DNA from: Massilia alkalitolerans DSM 17462
Lineage (GTDB): Bacteria > Pseudomonadota > Gammaproteobacteria > Burkholderiales > Burkholderiaceae_D
Length of the DNA stretch: 64,000 nt
Assembly (NCBI RefSeq): GCF_000427785.1
Contig: NZ_ATYR01000027.1
Location: 1 to 64,000 of the forward strand
Direction of reading: 5' to 3'
Shown here: one piece after another, positions 37,080-46,694 of the stretch
Layout: the number at the start of each line of letters is the position of its first letter
Numbering within the stretch: the first letter of the stretch is position 1
Notes under the pieces: generated by a model
The model's input: only the letters and a program-made list of their open reading frames with translations
The model's database searches: none
Told to the model about the DNA's origin: nothing
Translations under genes and position numbers: made by a program

Positions 37080-37762
37080 GCCGGGGCCTGCGCCTCGCAG
37101 ACGTAGCCCATGCCGCGCCGGGTATGGATCAGTTTCTGCGTGAAGGGGTCGTCGATCTTGCGCCGCAGGCGGCGCACGGCGGCATCGATGACGTTGGTAT
37201 CGCTGTCGAAATTCATGTCCCAGACCTGGGACGCGATCAGGGCGCGCGACAGCACCTGGCCCTGGCGCCGCGCCAGCAGGTGCAGCAGCGCGAACTCCTG
37301 GGCCGTGAGCGCGATGGTCTCGGCGCCGCGCCGCACGCGGCGGCGCAGCACGTCGATCTCGAGGTCGGCGATGCGGATCAGTTCTTCCTCGCGCACCGGT
37401 CCGCGCCGCAGCAGGGTGCGGATGCGCGCCACCAGCTCGACAAACGCGAAAGGCTTGACCAGGTAGTCGTCGGCGCCCAGTTCCAGCCCGCGCACGCGGT
37501 CTTCGACCTCGTCGCGCGCCGTCAGGAACAGCACCGGGATCTGTTCGGTAGCCGGGTCGGCGCGCAGGGCGGCGAGCACCTGCCAGCCATCCATGCGCGG
37601 CAGCATCACGTCCAGCACCACCAGCTCGATCTCTTCCTCGCGGGCGATGGCCAGGCCGTCGCGGCCATTGCGCGCGAGCCGCACCGCGAAGCCCGACTCG
37701 GCCAGGCCGCGCTGGAGGTAATCGCCGGTCTTCGGCTCGTCTTCGATCACAAGGATGCTCAT
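37076..37762 (-). CDS. HprR/CusR-like OmpR-family response regulator
   Basis: This 228-residue protein has a receiver domain (phospho-acceptor Asp51 in [11 protein letters not shown], Lys in VKPFAF) and a winged-helix DNA-binding domain (about 130-225, ending [10 protein letters not shown]). It is the heavy-metal/HprR subgroup of OmpR regulators. A palindrome ATGAC-N6-GTCAT just upstream (37797-37812) matches the half-site pattern bound by CusR and HprR in E. coli. It is divergent from the GlcG-like and hiuH genes. Confidence 0.87.
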   Translation of the reverse strand: MSILVIEDEPKTGDYLQRGLAESGFAVRLARNGRDGLAIAREEEIELVVLDVMLPRMDGWQVLAALRADPATEQIPVLFLTARDEVEDRVRGLELGADDYLVKPFAFVELVARIRTLLRRGPVREEELIRIADLEIDVLRRRVRRGAETIALTAQEFALLHLLARRQGQVLSRALIASQVWDMNFDSDTNVIDAAVRRLRRKIDDPFTQKLIHTRRGMGYVCEAQAPA

Positions 37763-37796
37763 GACCGCATTCTATGCCGAAGGGATGCGTCCAAAC

Positions 37797-37812
37797 ATGA
37801 CGAAACTGTCAT
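37797..37812. promoter_or_regulatory. Candidate HprR/CusR-type operator
   Basis: ATGAC-GAAACT-GTCAT has 5-bp inverted half-sites with a 6-bp spacer. It sits between the divergent regulator gene (start 37762) and the GlcG-like gene (start 37880), so it could control both directions. Confidence 0.55.
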
Positions 37813-37879
37813 CTGGCGGTCAGCCTGGCGTCGCCGGGCGCATGACAAGATGGCGGCCATCCCATGTCGAAGGAAGACC

Positions 37880-38371
37880 ATGTCCAGAAATCTCATCATG
37901 CTTCTCGCTGCGCTGGCCGCAGCGCCGGCCGGCGCACAGCTGCGCCAGCAGCCGGCACTCGGCCTGGAAGCGGCCAAGCGCCTGGCGGAGCGCGCCATCC
38001 AGTCCTGCCGCAGTGAAGGCCGCGCGATCGTCGTGGCCGTGGTCGACCAGGGCGGCAACCTTGTGACCCTGCAGCGCGACGACGGCGTCGGCCCGCACAA
38101 CACCGAGGCCAGCCGGCGCAAGGCCTATACCGCGCTGTCGACGCGCAAGCCGACGCTGCTGCTGGCGCGCGACGCGCAGGCCACTCCTGACACGCGCAAC
38201 CTGGCCACCCTGCCCGAACTCCTGCTGCTCGGCGGGGGCGTACCGCTGCTGGCGCAGAAGCAGGTCGTCGGCGCCATCGGCGTGGCCGGTGGCGGCGGGC
38301 CGCAGAACGACCATGCCTGCGCGGAGCGCGCCATCGGCGCCGTGCCCGAGCTCGACCAACCCATCCCTTGA
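37880..38371 (+). CDS. Exported GlcG/HbpS-like heme-binding family protein (DUF336)
   Basis: This is a 163-residue protein with a signal peptide (residues 1-19, cleaved after AGA) and the GlcG/HbpS fold (PF03928). Signs are LEAAKRLAERAIQSC, VVAVVDQGGNLVTLQRDD, TEASRRKAYTA and VVGAIGVAGGGG. Relatives bind heme or act as redox-linked accessory proteins (HbpS with the SenS kinase); enzymatic activity is not established. It has AAGGAAG upstream of its ATG and ends 29 bp before hiuH. It is divergent from the HprR-like regulator and shares the candidate operator. Confidence 0.8.
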   Translation: MSRNLIMLLAALAAAPAGAQLRQQPALGLEAAKRLAERAIQSCRSEGRAIVVAVVDQGGNLVTLQRDDGVGPHNTEASRRKAYTALSTRKPTLLLARDAQATPDTRNLATLPELLLLGGGVPLLAQKQVVGAIGVAGGGGPQNDHACAERAIGAVPELDQPIP

Positions 38372-38400
38372 CTATTTTTGCCTTAACTTAGGAGAACGCC

Positions 38401-38811
38401 ATGCAAACCATCCACCGACTCGCCCTTGCCAGCCTGCTGGGCTTCGCCAGCCTCGCGGCAAGCGCCGCACAGAATCCGCTCAGCGTGCACGTGCTCGACC
38501 TGCAGAGCGGCCAACCCACCGCAGGCATCGAGGTTACGCTGGAACAGCGCGCAGGCAGCGGGTGGCGCGAACTGGCGCGCGGCATCACCAACGCGCAGGG
38601 ACGCATCCCTGCCCTGTATCCGGAAGACACGCCGATGAAGCCGGCCGACTACCGCATCGTGTTCAAGACCGGCGAACACTACAAGCGCAAGGGACAGGCC
38701 AGCTTCTTCCCGCAGATTCCGGTCGAGTTCACCGTGAATGCGCCGGCCCAGCACTACCATGTGCCCCTGCTGCTGAGCCCCTTCGGCTACTCGACCTACC
38801 GGGGCAACTAA
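38401..38811 (+). CDS. hiuH: 5-hydroxyisourate hydrolase (transthyretin-like protein), exported
   Basis: This is a 136-residue transthyretin-like hydrolase with a signal peptide (residues 1-22). The active-site His30 (SVHVLD), the HYHVPLLLSP His and the C-terminal YRGN (YRGS in most) are present. It splits 5-hydroxyisourate from the uric acid pathway. AGGAG is 7 bp upstream. In E. coli the periplasmic HiuH is encoded with msrPQ and is regulated by HprSR, so the gene's place here fits an oxidative-stress rather than purine role. Confidence 0.92.
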   Translation: MQTIHRLALASLLGFASLAASAAQNPLSVHVLDLQSGQPTAGIEVTLEQRAGSGWRELARGITNAQGRIPALYPEDTPMKPADYRIVFKTGEHYKRKGQASFFPQIPVEFTVNAPAQHYHVPLLLSPFGYSTYRGN

Positions 38812-38814
38812 GGA

Positions 38815-39981
38815 TTACAGCTCGCCGTAGGAGTGCAGCCCCGACAGGAACATGTTCACGCCCAGGAAGGCGAAGGTCGTGACCAGCAGGCCCACCACCG
38901 ACCACCAGGCCGCCACGCGGCCGCGCAGGCCCGACATGAGGCGCATGTGCAGCCAGGCCGCGTAGTTGAGCCAGACGATCAGGGCCCAGGTTTCCTTCGG
39001 GTCCCAGGACCAGTAGCCGCCCCAGGCTTCGGCCGCCCACAGGGCGCCGAGGATGGTGGCGACGGTGAAGAAGGCGAAGCCAACCGAGATCGACTTGTAC
39101 ATCACGTCGTCCAGCACCGCCAAGGAGGGCAGGCGGTCTTCCAGGATGCCGTGCGATTTCAGCAGGTAGGCGCAGCCGACCATCGCGGCCAGCGCGAAGG
39201 TGCCGTAGCCGATGAAGTTGGCCGGCACGTGGATCTTCATCCACCAGCTCTGCAGGGCCGGCACCAGCGGCTGGATCTGGGCAGCGTCGCGCGACACCGT
39301 GTACCACAGCAGGAAGGCCACCGCGGCCGCAATGATCAGGAGCACGAAGGGGCCGAGCTGGCGGGTGGCATAGCGTTGTTCATAGTAGAGGTAGAACAGC
39401 GCGGTGATGATGGCGAACAGGATGAACACTTCATACAGGTTCGACACCGGGATGTGGCCGACGTCGGGGCCCATCAGGTAGGACTCGTACCAGCGCACCA
39501 TCATGCCGACCGATCCGAGCACCACACCGGCCCAGCACAGCTTGCTGCCGACCGAGCCGCCGAACTCCGAACGGCTGACCAGGCCGATCCAGTAGAACAC
39601 GGTCGAGAACACGAACAGCGCGCTCATCCACAGGATGGCGGACTGGCTCGACAGCATGTATTTCAGGAAGAATTTCTGGTTCGCCGCATCGATGGCGCCG
39701 CCGTACATGGAAATCGCCCACAGCGACAGCAGCGCCACCAGCGGCAGCAGCCAGCGCATCGGCTTCCAGTACCAGCCCAGCAGCGCGAAGGTGGGCGCGG
39801 TGAGCACCAGGATCACCTGCTCGTAGATGTCCATATGGTGGGCGTAGCGGTTCAGCGCGAACAGCGCTCCTGCCAGCAGGGCGGCGCCGTACAGCCAGTC
39901 GATCGCGTTCAGGCTGCGGAAGAAGCCCGGTTGCTGGACATAGGCCCCAGCTTTGCCGGTTTGGGCTTGCGACAGTTCCAT
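38815..39981 (-). CDS. ccsB: System II cytochrome c maturation protein CcsB (ResC/CcsA type)
   Basis: This is a 388-residue polytopic protein of about eight helices with the tryptophan-rich heme-handling motif WGGYWSWDPKETW near residues 320-335. Conserved His residues lie in the flanking loops. With ResB it exports heme and ligates it to apocytochrome c in the periplasm. It starts 21 bp after resB. The convergent hiuH ends only 3 bp from its stop. Confidence 0.94.
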   Translation of the reverse strand: MELSQAQTGKAGAYVQQPGFFRSLNAIDWLYGAALLAGALFALNRYAHHMDIYEQVILVLTAPTFALLGWYWKPMRWLLPLVALLSLWAISMYGGAIDAANQKFFLKYMLSSQSAILWMSALFVFSTVFYWIGLVSRSEFGGSVGSKLCWAGVVLGSVGMMVRWYESYLMGPDVGHIPVSNLYEVFILFAIITALFYLYYEQRYATRQLGPFVLLIIAAAVAFLLWYTVSRDAAQIQPLVPALQSWWMKIHVPANFIGYGTFALAAMVGCAYLLKSHGILEDRLPSLAVLDDVMYKSISVGFAFFTVATILGALWAAEAWGGYWSWDPKETWALIVWLNYAAWLHMRLMSGLRGRVAAWWSVVGLLVTTFAFLGVNMFLSGLHSYGEL

Positions 39982-40002
39982 CTTGGTCTCCTTGCCGCGG
40001 CT

Positions 40003-42093
40003 TCAGGCCGGCTGCGGCAGTTTTACTTTCAAATCGTCGAATTCGCGCTCGAAGTCGAGCGTCTTGCGCTGGGTGCTCATGGCCATCAGCGCATGGGCGC
40101 CATGCTCGGTATCGCGGACCCACACCCACATGCGCCGTTCACGAATATAAAACATTGCGAACACGCCCGCCACCAGCAACAGGCAGCCGAGGTAGACGAT
40201 GTTCTTGCCCGGCGAACGGGTCAGCTGCAGCACCGAGGCCTTCACTTCGGTGAACTCTTCCAGCTGCAGGTAGACCGGGGCGCCGTAGAACACGCTGTCC
40301 GACAGCGCATTGGTGGCCAGCTGCAGGAAGCGGCCGTTGGCCTCGCTCGCCTCGACGGCCGGCAGGCCGGCGCGCGCATTGGCGGCCTGCCACAGCTCCC
40401 ACAGGGCCCCGTTGAGCATCTTCATGAAGATGTTGGCCGCCTTTTCCTGCTCGGCCTGGGGAATCTTTTCCAGGAACTGCGACACGCCGATGAAGCCGCC
40501 GCGTCCCCCGCTCTCGCCGGCGAAGATGGCCAGCGTACGCGCAGCGGACTCTTCCAGCTGGCCGCTCAGGCCCGCCTGCTGTTCGGGCGCCAGCGCACGC
40601 GCCGCGTAGCGCCGGGCCGCATCCTGCCGCAGCGAGGCGTCGGCCAGCGCCGCGCGCAGGCGCATCCAGGTGCGCACGCTGTACTCGGCATCCGCCGGAA
40701 TGCGCAGGAAGCTGAAGTTTTCCTGCGGATTGTTGCGCACGCCGGCCAGGTAGACCTGGGCGCCGTCGAGCGTGAGCGGCTGCATGTAGTTCATGAACTC
40801 GCGCGCCTGGCCGGTCTTGTCGCGCAGCTTGTACTGCACGCTCGGGCCGACGTTCTTCAGGTCCTTGGCATGGTCGCTCCTGGCCGCCGAGCCGGATGCC
40901 TTGCCGAGCGTCGCGCTGAGCTGCTCGTTGAACGAGGTGTTCTTCGCCACCGCGCGCGCATCCTGGTTGGCCGCGATGTTCTCGACGTTGAAGGGACGGA
41001 AGCCCGACCATTCCACCGACCAGGTCTCGTTGCCCTGCTTGAGCTCGGTACTTGATCCGACCGTGCCTTCGATCTGGAAGGCCTTGTCGGCCGTGCCGCT
41101 CATCGGGAAGCCGGTGAGCTTGAGCTTGCTGCCGCCGTCGTCGAAGCTCGACTGGTAGACGGCGATGCCCTTGTAGATCAGCGGGTGGTTGACCCTGATC
41201 GAGGCCGGGAAGGTCTTGCCGGTTTCATGGTCGCGCACCGTGACGTCGCTGGCGAACAGCTTGGGCATGCCGGTCGAGTAGAAATCGATGTGGAATTTTT
41301 CCAGCTTGATCGAGAACGGCAGTTCCTGCACCAGCACGCCGGAAGCCTGCGGCAGCAGGGCCGTATCGCTGGTCTGGCCTTCGGCGATCAGGGTATTGCC
41401 GCGGAAGGTCGGGTTCGAGATGCCGAGGCGGTGCTGGGCCGGGATGTCGGCGATCACGCCGCTGCCGCCGAACGGCGTCTTGCCGAAGAACCACTGCTGG
41501 AACTTGACCGGCAGTTCCGAGTCGAGCATGCCGCCCAGCAGGATCACGATGATGGCGGTGTGCGCGAAGATGTAGCCGAACTTGTTGCCGGCGCCCTTCT
41601 TGGCCGCCACCAGCGTGCCGCCGTCCTTGTCGACCAGCTTGACCGCGTAGCCGGCGTGGCGCAGGCGTTCGGCGGTCTGGGCGGCAAGCAGGGTGCCGGT
41701 CACCGGCGCGGTCCATTCGGCCTTGTGGTGGAAGTTGCGCAGCGATTCCTCGCGCACGTGCTCGCGCCAGCTGCGCATGTCGCGCACCATCTTCGGCGCA
41801 TTGCGCACCACGCACAAGGCGGTGGAAACGATCAGGAAGACCAGGATCAGCAGGAACCACCAGCTCGTGTACACGTTGTACAGGCCGAGTTTGGCAAACA
41901 CCTCGAACCAGAACGGACCGAACTGGTTCACGTAGTTCGGCATCGGCTCGGCCTGCTTGAGGACGGTGCCGATGACCGAAGCGATGGCGACGATCGTGAG
42001 CAGGCTGATGGCGAAGCGCATCGACGACACCAGCTCGACCGCTTCGGCGAACCCGCGGCGGCGGGTGTTCAGTTCAATTCCGGTGGTACTCAT
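40003..42093 (-). CDS. resB: Cytochrome c maturation protein ResB (Ccs1 type)
   Basis: This 696-residue protein has three N-terminal helices (about 27-50, 78-98 and 168-188) and a long periplasmic ResB domain with one C-terminal helix (about 640-658). It is the partner of CcsB in system II cytochrome c biogenesis. An inserted segment (about 480-600) is Ala/Glu-rich and may form a coiled coil. It is the usual upstream partner of ccsB, and the diheme cytochrome c gene lies next upstream. Confidence 0.94.
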   Translation of the reverse strand: MSTTGIELNTRRRGFAEAVELVSSMRFAISLLTIVAIASVIGTVLKQAEPMPNYVNQFGPFWFEVFAKLGLYNVYTSWWFLLILVFLIVSTALCVVRNAPKMVRDMRSWREHVREESLRNFHHKAEWTAPVTGTLLAAQTAERLRHAGYAVKLVDKDGGTLVAAKKGAGNKFGYIFAHTAIIVILLGGMLDSELPVKFQQWFFGKTPFGGSGVIADIPAQHRLGISNPTFRGNTLIAEGQTSDTALLPQASGVLVQELPFSIKLEKFHIDFYSTGMPKLFASDVTVRDHETGKTFPASIRVNHPLIYKGIAVYQSSFDDGGSKLKLTGFPMSGTADKAFQIEGTVGSSTELKQGNETWSVEWSGFRPFNVENIAANQDARAVAKNTSFNEQLSATLGKASGSAARSDHAKDLKNVGPSVQYKLRDKTGQAREFMNYMQPLTLDGAQVYLAGVRNNPQENFSFLRIPADAEYSVRTWMRLRAALADASLRQDAARRYAARALAPEQQAGLSGQLEESAARTLAIFAGESGGRGGFIGVSQFLEKIPQAEQEKAANIFMKMLNGALWELWQAANARAGLPAVEASEANGRFLQLATNALSDSVFYGAPVYLQLEEFTEVKASVLQLTRSPGKNIVYLGCLLLVAGVFAMFYIRERRMWVWVRDTEHGAHALMAMSTQRKTLDFEREFDDLKVKLPQPA

Positions 42094-42150
42094 GTTCTAT
42101 CTTCTACAGCGCCCAGGAAACGGGGCAAACCTGCCGAGCATACAGCAAAA

Positions 42151-42180
42151 AGGGCAGCCAGCTCAGCGCCGCCGCCCCTT
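42151..42180 (-). terminator. Terminator after cytochrome c4 gene
   Basis: On the minus strand a 7-bp stem GGGCGGC / GCTGCCC (one G-T pair) is followed by TTTTT. It lies between the cytochrome gene and resB. Confidence 0.55.
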
Positions 42181-42202
42181 CTTTTTCATATCGTGGCGCT
42201 GC

Positions 42203-42862
42203 TTACTTCAGGCCCGCGATATAGTCGGACACCGCCTTCATTTCTTCCGGCGACATGCGCTGTGCCAGCGTGGTCATCTGGACACTGTTCTTGCGGGTGC
42301 CGGTCTTGAAGGCGTCCAGCTGGGCATAGGTGTAATCCTGGTGCTGGCCCGACAGGCGCGGGTACTGGGCCGGGATGCCGCTGCCGGTGGCGCCGTGGCA
42401 GCTGGCGCAGGCGGCGACGCCCTTCTCGGCGATGCCGCCGCGGTAGATCTTGCGGCCCAGCTCGACGGTGTCCTTGTTCTTGGCGGCGCCCGGCTTGGCC
42501 TTCTGGGTGGCGAGGTAGGCGGCGATGTTGCGCTTCTCGTCCTCGGTCAGCATCTTCGAGTACGGCGTCATGATCGGATTCTGGCGGTTCGGCGTGGTGA
42601 AATCGACCAGCTGCTTGTGGGTATAGGCATCGATCTGGCCGGCCAGCTTGGGGTTGGCAACGATGGTCGAGTTGCCGGCGGCGCCGTGGCAGGACATGCA
42701 GGCCGGCAGGCCGCGCGCGGCATCGCCCGCATCGTAGAGGGTTCCGCCCTTGGCCGGGTCGGCCTTGGCGACGGCGGTTTGCGGCGCCGCGGAGGCACTA
42801 CCGCACAGGACCAGGCTTGCAACCAACAAGGACTTCAAAAGCGGAAACGTCAAACGATTCAT
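42203..42862 (-). CDS. Diheme cytochrome c4-type protein
   Basis: This is a 219-residue periplasmic protein with a signal peptide (residues 1-26) and two class I cytochrome c domains. The heme sites are C55-M-S-C58-H59 and C152-A-S-C155-H156. Axial Met candidates lie in IMTPYSKML and VQMTTLAQRM. Cytochrome c4 shuttles electrons to terminal oxidases or other periplasmic reductases. It sits upstream of the resB-ccsB maturation genes and is divergent from engB, as in many Betaproteobacteria. Confidence 0.93.
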   Translation of the reverse strand: MNRLTFPLLKSLLVASLVLCGSASAAPQTAVAKADPAKGGTLYDAGDAARGLPACMSCHGAAGNSTIVANPKLAGQIDAYTHKQLVDFTTPNRQNPIMTPYSKMLTEDEKRNIAAYLATQKAKPGAAKNKDTVELGRKIYRGGIAEKGVAACASCHGATGSGIPAQYPRLSGQHQDYTYAQLDAFKTGTRKNSVQMTTLAQRMSPEEMKAVSDYIAGLK

Positions 42863-42969
42863 ACAAGCACCCTGAAAAAGTCAAAAACAGATTTTGGAAT
42901 TTACAGTGAAACAGTGCAGCGGCCTTACTGGCGCTCCCCGGGGGTGGAGCATGGTTCAACCCCTTATTG

Positions 42970-42975
42970 TACAAT
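42970..42975 (+). promoter_or_regulatory. -10-like box upstream of engB
   Basis: TACAAT sits 48 bp upstream of the chosen engB start; no clear -35 is seen. It overlaps the start of the longer reading of engB, which supports the downstream ATG. Confidence 0.4.
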
Positions 42976-43023
42976 AGCTTTGTTTCCCTATCGCCATTTC
43001 GTTGTCATTTAAACCTTCCCCTT

Positions 43024-43734
43024 ATGTCCAAACTTTGGCAGGCCCGGTTCTTTACGACCGTTAACCAGTTGCGCGACCTTCCCGGCACCCACGTGCCCGA
43101 AATCGCCTTCGCCGGGCGCTCGAACGCGGGCAAATCCACGGCGATCAACATCCTCACCAACCAGAAGGGCCTGGCGTTCGCCTCGAAGACCCCTGGCCGC
43201 ACCCAGCACATCAATTACTTCTCGATCGGCGGCGCCCACGTGGCCCAGCACCGCAAGGACCCGACCATCGTCGAAGAGATCCGCGCCCTGCTGGTCGACC
43301 TGCCGGGCTACGGCTATGCCGAAGTGTCGGGCACGGCCAAGCTGCACTGGCAGAAGCTGCTGGGCGACTACGTCCAGCGCCGCGAGCAATTGGCCGCGCT
43401 GGTCCTCATCATGGACTCGCGCCGCCCCTTCACCGACCTCGACGTGCAGATGCTGGAATGGTTCGCCCCGACCGGCAAGCCGATCCACTGCATCCTGACC
43501 AAGGCCGACAAGCTCAACCAGAACGAGAAGACCAACGTCCTGCGCCAGGCGCAGAAGATCCTCGACAGCTACGTCGACGAGGACGGCGAAGGCTTCCCCT
43601 TCACGGTGCAGCTGTTCTCGGCGCTCAAGCGCATCGGCATCGAGGAGGCGGACGCCAAGATCCTCGAGCTGCTGGGACTCGATCGCGACGACGCGGCCGC
43701 GGACGACGCTGACGAAGATTCGGATTCGGAATAA
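43024..43734 (+). CDS. engB: Ribosome biogenesis GTP-binding protein EngB (YihA/YsxC)
   Basis: This is a 236-residue TRAFAC GTPase with G1 GRSNAGKST (31-39), G2 in [13 protein letters not shown]3 DLPGYG and G4 TKAD. It is needed for late 50S assembly. ATG 43024 ([12 protein letters not shown]) is the conserved start, although its Shine-Dalgarno is weak. A very acidic C-terminal tail (about 222-236, [15 protein letters not shown]) extends beyond the usual end. It is followed 33 bp later by hemB. Confidence 0.95.
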   Translation: MSKLWQARFFTTVNQLRDLPGTHVPEIAFAGRSNAGKSTAINILTNQKGLAFASKTPGRTQHINYFSIGGAHVAQHRKDPTIVEEIRALLVDLPGYGYAEVSGTAKLHWQKLLGDYVQRREQLAALVLIMDSRRPFTDLDVQMLEWFAPTGKPIHCILTKADKLNQNEKTNVLRQAQKILDSYVDEDGEGFPFTVQLFSALKRIGIEEADAKILELLGLDRDDAAADDADEDSDSE

Positions 43735-44781
<1,047 letters not shown>

Positions 44782-44800
44782 GCACCAGCTTGTCACGAAA

Positions 44801-44836
44801 AAAACCGCGCCGAGTGTGAACCGGGCGCGGTTTTTT
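44801..44836. terminator. Terminator of hemB (bidirectional)
   Basis: Stem AACCGCGCC / GGCGCGGTT with A runs before and T runs after it. It lies between the convergent hemB and tyrosinase genes. Confidence 0.85.
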
Positions 44837-44859
44837 ATTGGCTTGCCGCCCCTGCCCGG

Positions 44860-46554
44860 TCAGTAGGCCTCGATGCTCACCGCCACCAGCTCCACCGCGT
44901 CGCCATGCACCTTGTCGTGGTGCTGATGGTCGTGCCCCTGCTCGTGGCAATCCGGCCCGCACATCGGCACGACGCGCAGCCGGATCTTGCCGTCCGCCGG
45001 CGGCAACTGGCGCAGCTTCTCGCTCAGCGGCAGGCTGTAGGTCAGCGCACCATGGGCGCCGCGGTGGCCGAACATCATAATGGTGGCCAGGTAATGCGGG
45101 CTGGAAGCATCCACGTGCGACAGGTCGTCCGGTCCATTCAGGATCACCATGAAGGCGTCGTGCGACATCTGCGGGAAGTTCAGGGTGACGTTCGCCACCA
45201 GCACCTGCCCGCCCGTCCGCGCCGCCTCGACCGTCGCACCGGGCAGGTGCGCCACCGCGCTGGCCGGGGTGGCTTCGGACACCTCGCGCCGCTGCACGCT
45301 TCCGACGACGCGGGCGCGCCTGCCATTCTGGCTTGCGACGGCGTACCTGGGAATCAGATCCTCTCCGGAGCCGGGCTCGTAGTCGTAGCCGAACGGCGTC
45401 ATCCAGGCATAGTCCCCGGCCCGGGTCTGGCTCACGGGCTGGCCCTTGGCATTGACGAAGAACAGCAGCGGATCGCGCGCCCAGCGGTAGTAGTCGCTGG
45501 CCCGTTCCGCCGCGGATTTCTGCTCGTCCGGCAGGTCAGTGCGTAGCTCGTAGCCGGCCGGCAGGAAAGGCAGGCCGAGCTGCATCTGCTTGCGCGTCCA
45601 CACGTCCCACAGGCGATCCATGTTGCTATGGTGCAGGAAGAAAATCGGGTCGACCGGCGACAGCATGTCGGTCATGAAACCGCGCGCCTCGACGAAATTG
45701 CAGTCGCGCGAACCGACGCAGCGATGGATCGAATTGTGCGGGCGGGCTTCCAGGATGCCGAAGCCGGCGCTGGTGTGGTGGTTCGACGTCTTGGCGCTGC
45801 CGAAGGCGATGAAGTCGGGCGCCGCCAGCGCCGCCCGGATGGTGGCGGGCGAGACCGCATCCGCCGTGGCCAGCGAGAAGCCCGGCTGCTCGCGCCGGAT
45901 GCCGCGCGCGCCCGGCTGGTCGAAGAACATGCCGCCGCGCGGGTCCGTCACCATGTCGAACAGCAGGTCCGGCTCGAACCGGATGCGGCGCGACAGCAGC
46001 TGGCCGAGCTGGCTGCGCCCGTCGAAACCGCTGCCGGGCAGCGACCAGTAGCCGGCGCCCGCGATCACGCCCGTGATCAGGCGCTCGAAATCCTGGCGGC
46101 CGGCCAGATAGGCCGGGTGGTTGGGATCGAGCACGTCGTCGAACATGTCGTCGGGTACCTGCTGGTCGACGGTCCAGTCCCAGTACGGCAGGGCGAAGTA
46201 CGGGTCGCCGCTCAGCTCGCGGCAAATCTGTTCGAACCAGCCGAGGTAGGCGCGGTGCTAGGGCAGGAACCACCAGTTGCCGTGCGGGCAGTCCATCGTG
46301 TGGACGATGGCCTGGCGATACCAGTTGCGCGGGTCCTCGGGCGGCAGCGCCAGCATCGCGCGCACGGCCTTGGCATAGCTCTTGAGCATGCGCTTGCCAT
46401 GCTTGCCGGTCGCGTTGTAGCGGCGGTAGCGACGCTGCTTGTCGTCTGCCAGGGCCATGCCGAACGGCATCATGCCGGCGCAAAGGCCGAGACCGGCCGT
46501 CTTCACGACTGCGCGGCGCGACTGCTTGAAATCCTCGTGGTGCTTGTCGGTCAT
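44860..46554 (-). pseudogene. Tyrosinase (type 3 copper) with one in-frame amber codon
   Basis: Two open stretches in the same frame form one tyrosinase-type protein of about 564 codons interrupted by TAG at 46258-46260. Before it is a Tat-type signal (SRRAVVKTAGLGLCAG, MPFGMALA) and the CuA region HTMDCPHGNWWFLP. After it the sequence resumes as HRAYLGWFEQICREL. Tyrosinases have PWHR here, so TGG (Trp) has become TAG. CuB follows with HNSIH and FFLHHSNMDRLW, then a beta domain and a His-rich tail (HEQGHDHQHHDK). Everything else is intact, so the change is recent, a sequencing error, or suppressed. The intact enzyme would oxidise phenols. Confidence 0.85.
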
Positions 46555-46694
46555 AAGTGCTCTCCGTTGATGTGAAGAACAATGCCTGGACCAAATGCCA
46601 GGCAAATCGTGCCCCGTTTAAATAGAGGGGCATGACCTCAGCCTAAACGGTCCACCAGTGTGGCCGTATGGGCAAGAACAAGCTCAGCAAGGGT

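Noticed and set aside
37124-37879. Long reading that adds about 250 codons in front of the GlcG-like gene
   Set aside because: It lies antisense to the regulator gene; the signal peptide and ribosome site fix the start at 37880.
37076-38811. Copper-resistance locus because the two-component pair resembles CusRS
   Set aside because: No copper efflux, CopA, CopB or multicopper oxidase gene is nearby, and msrPQ and hiuH point to oxidative stress instead.
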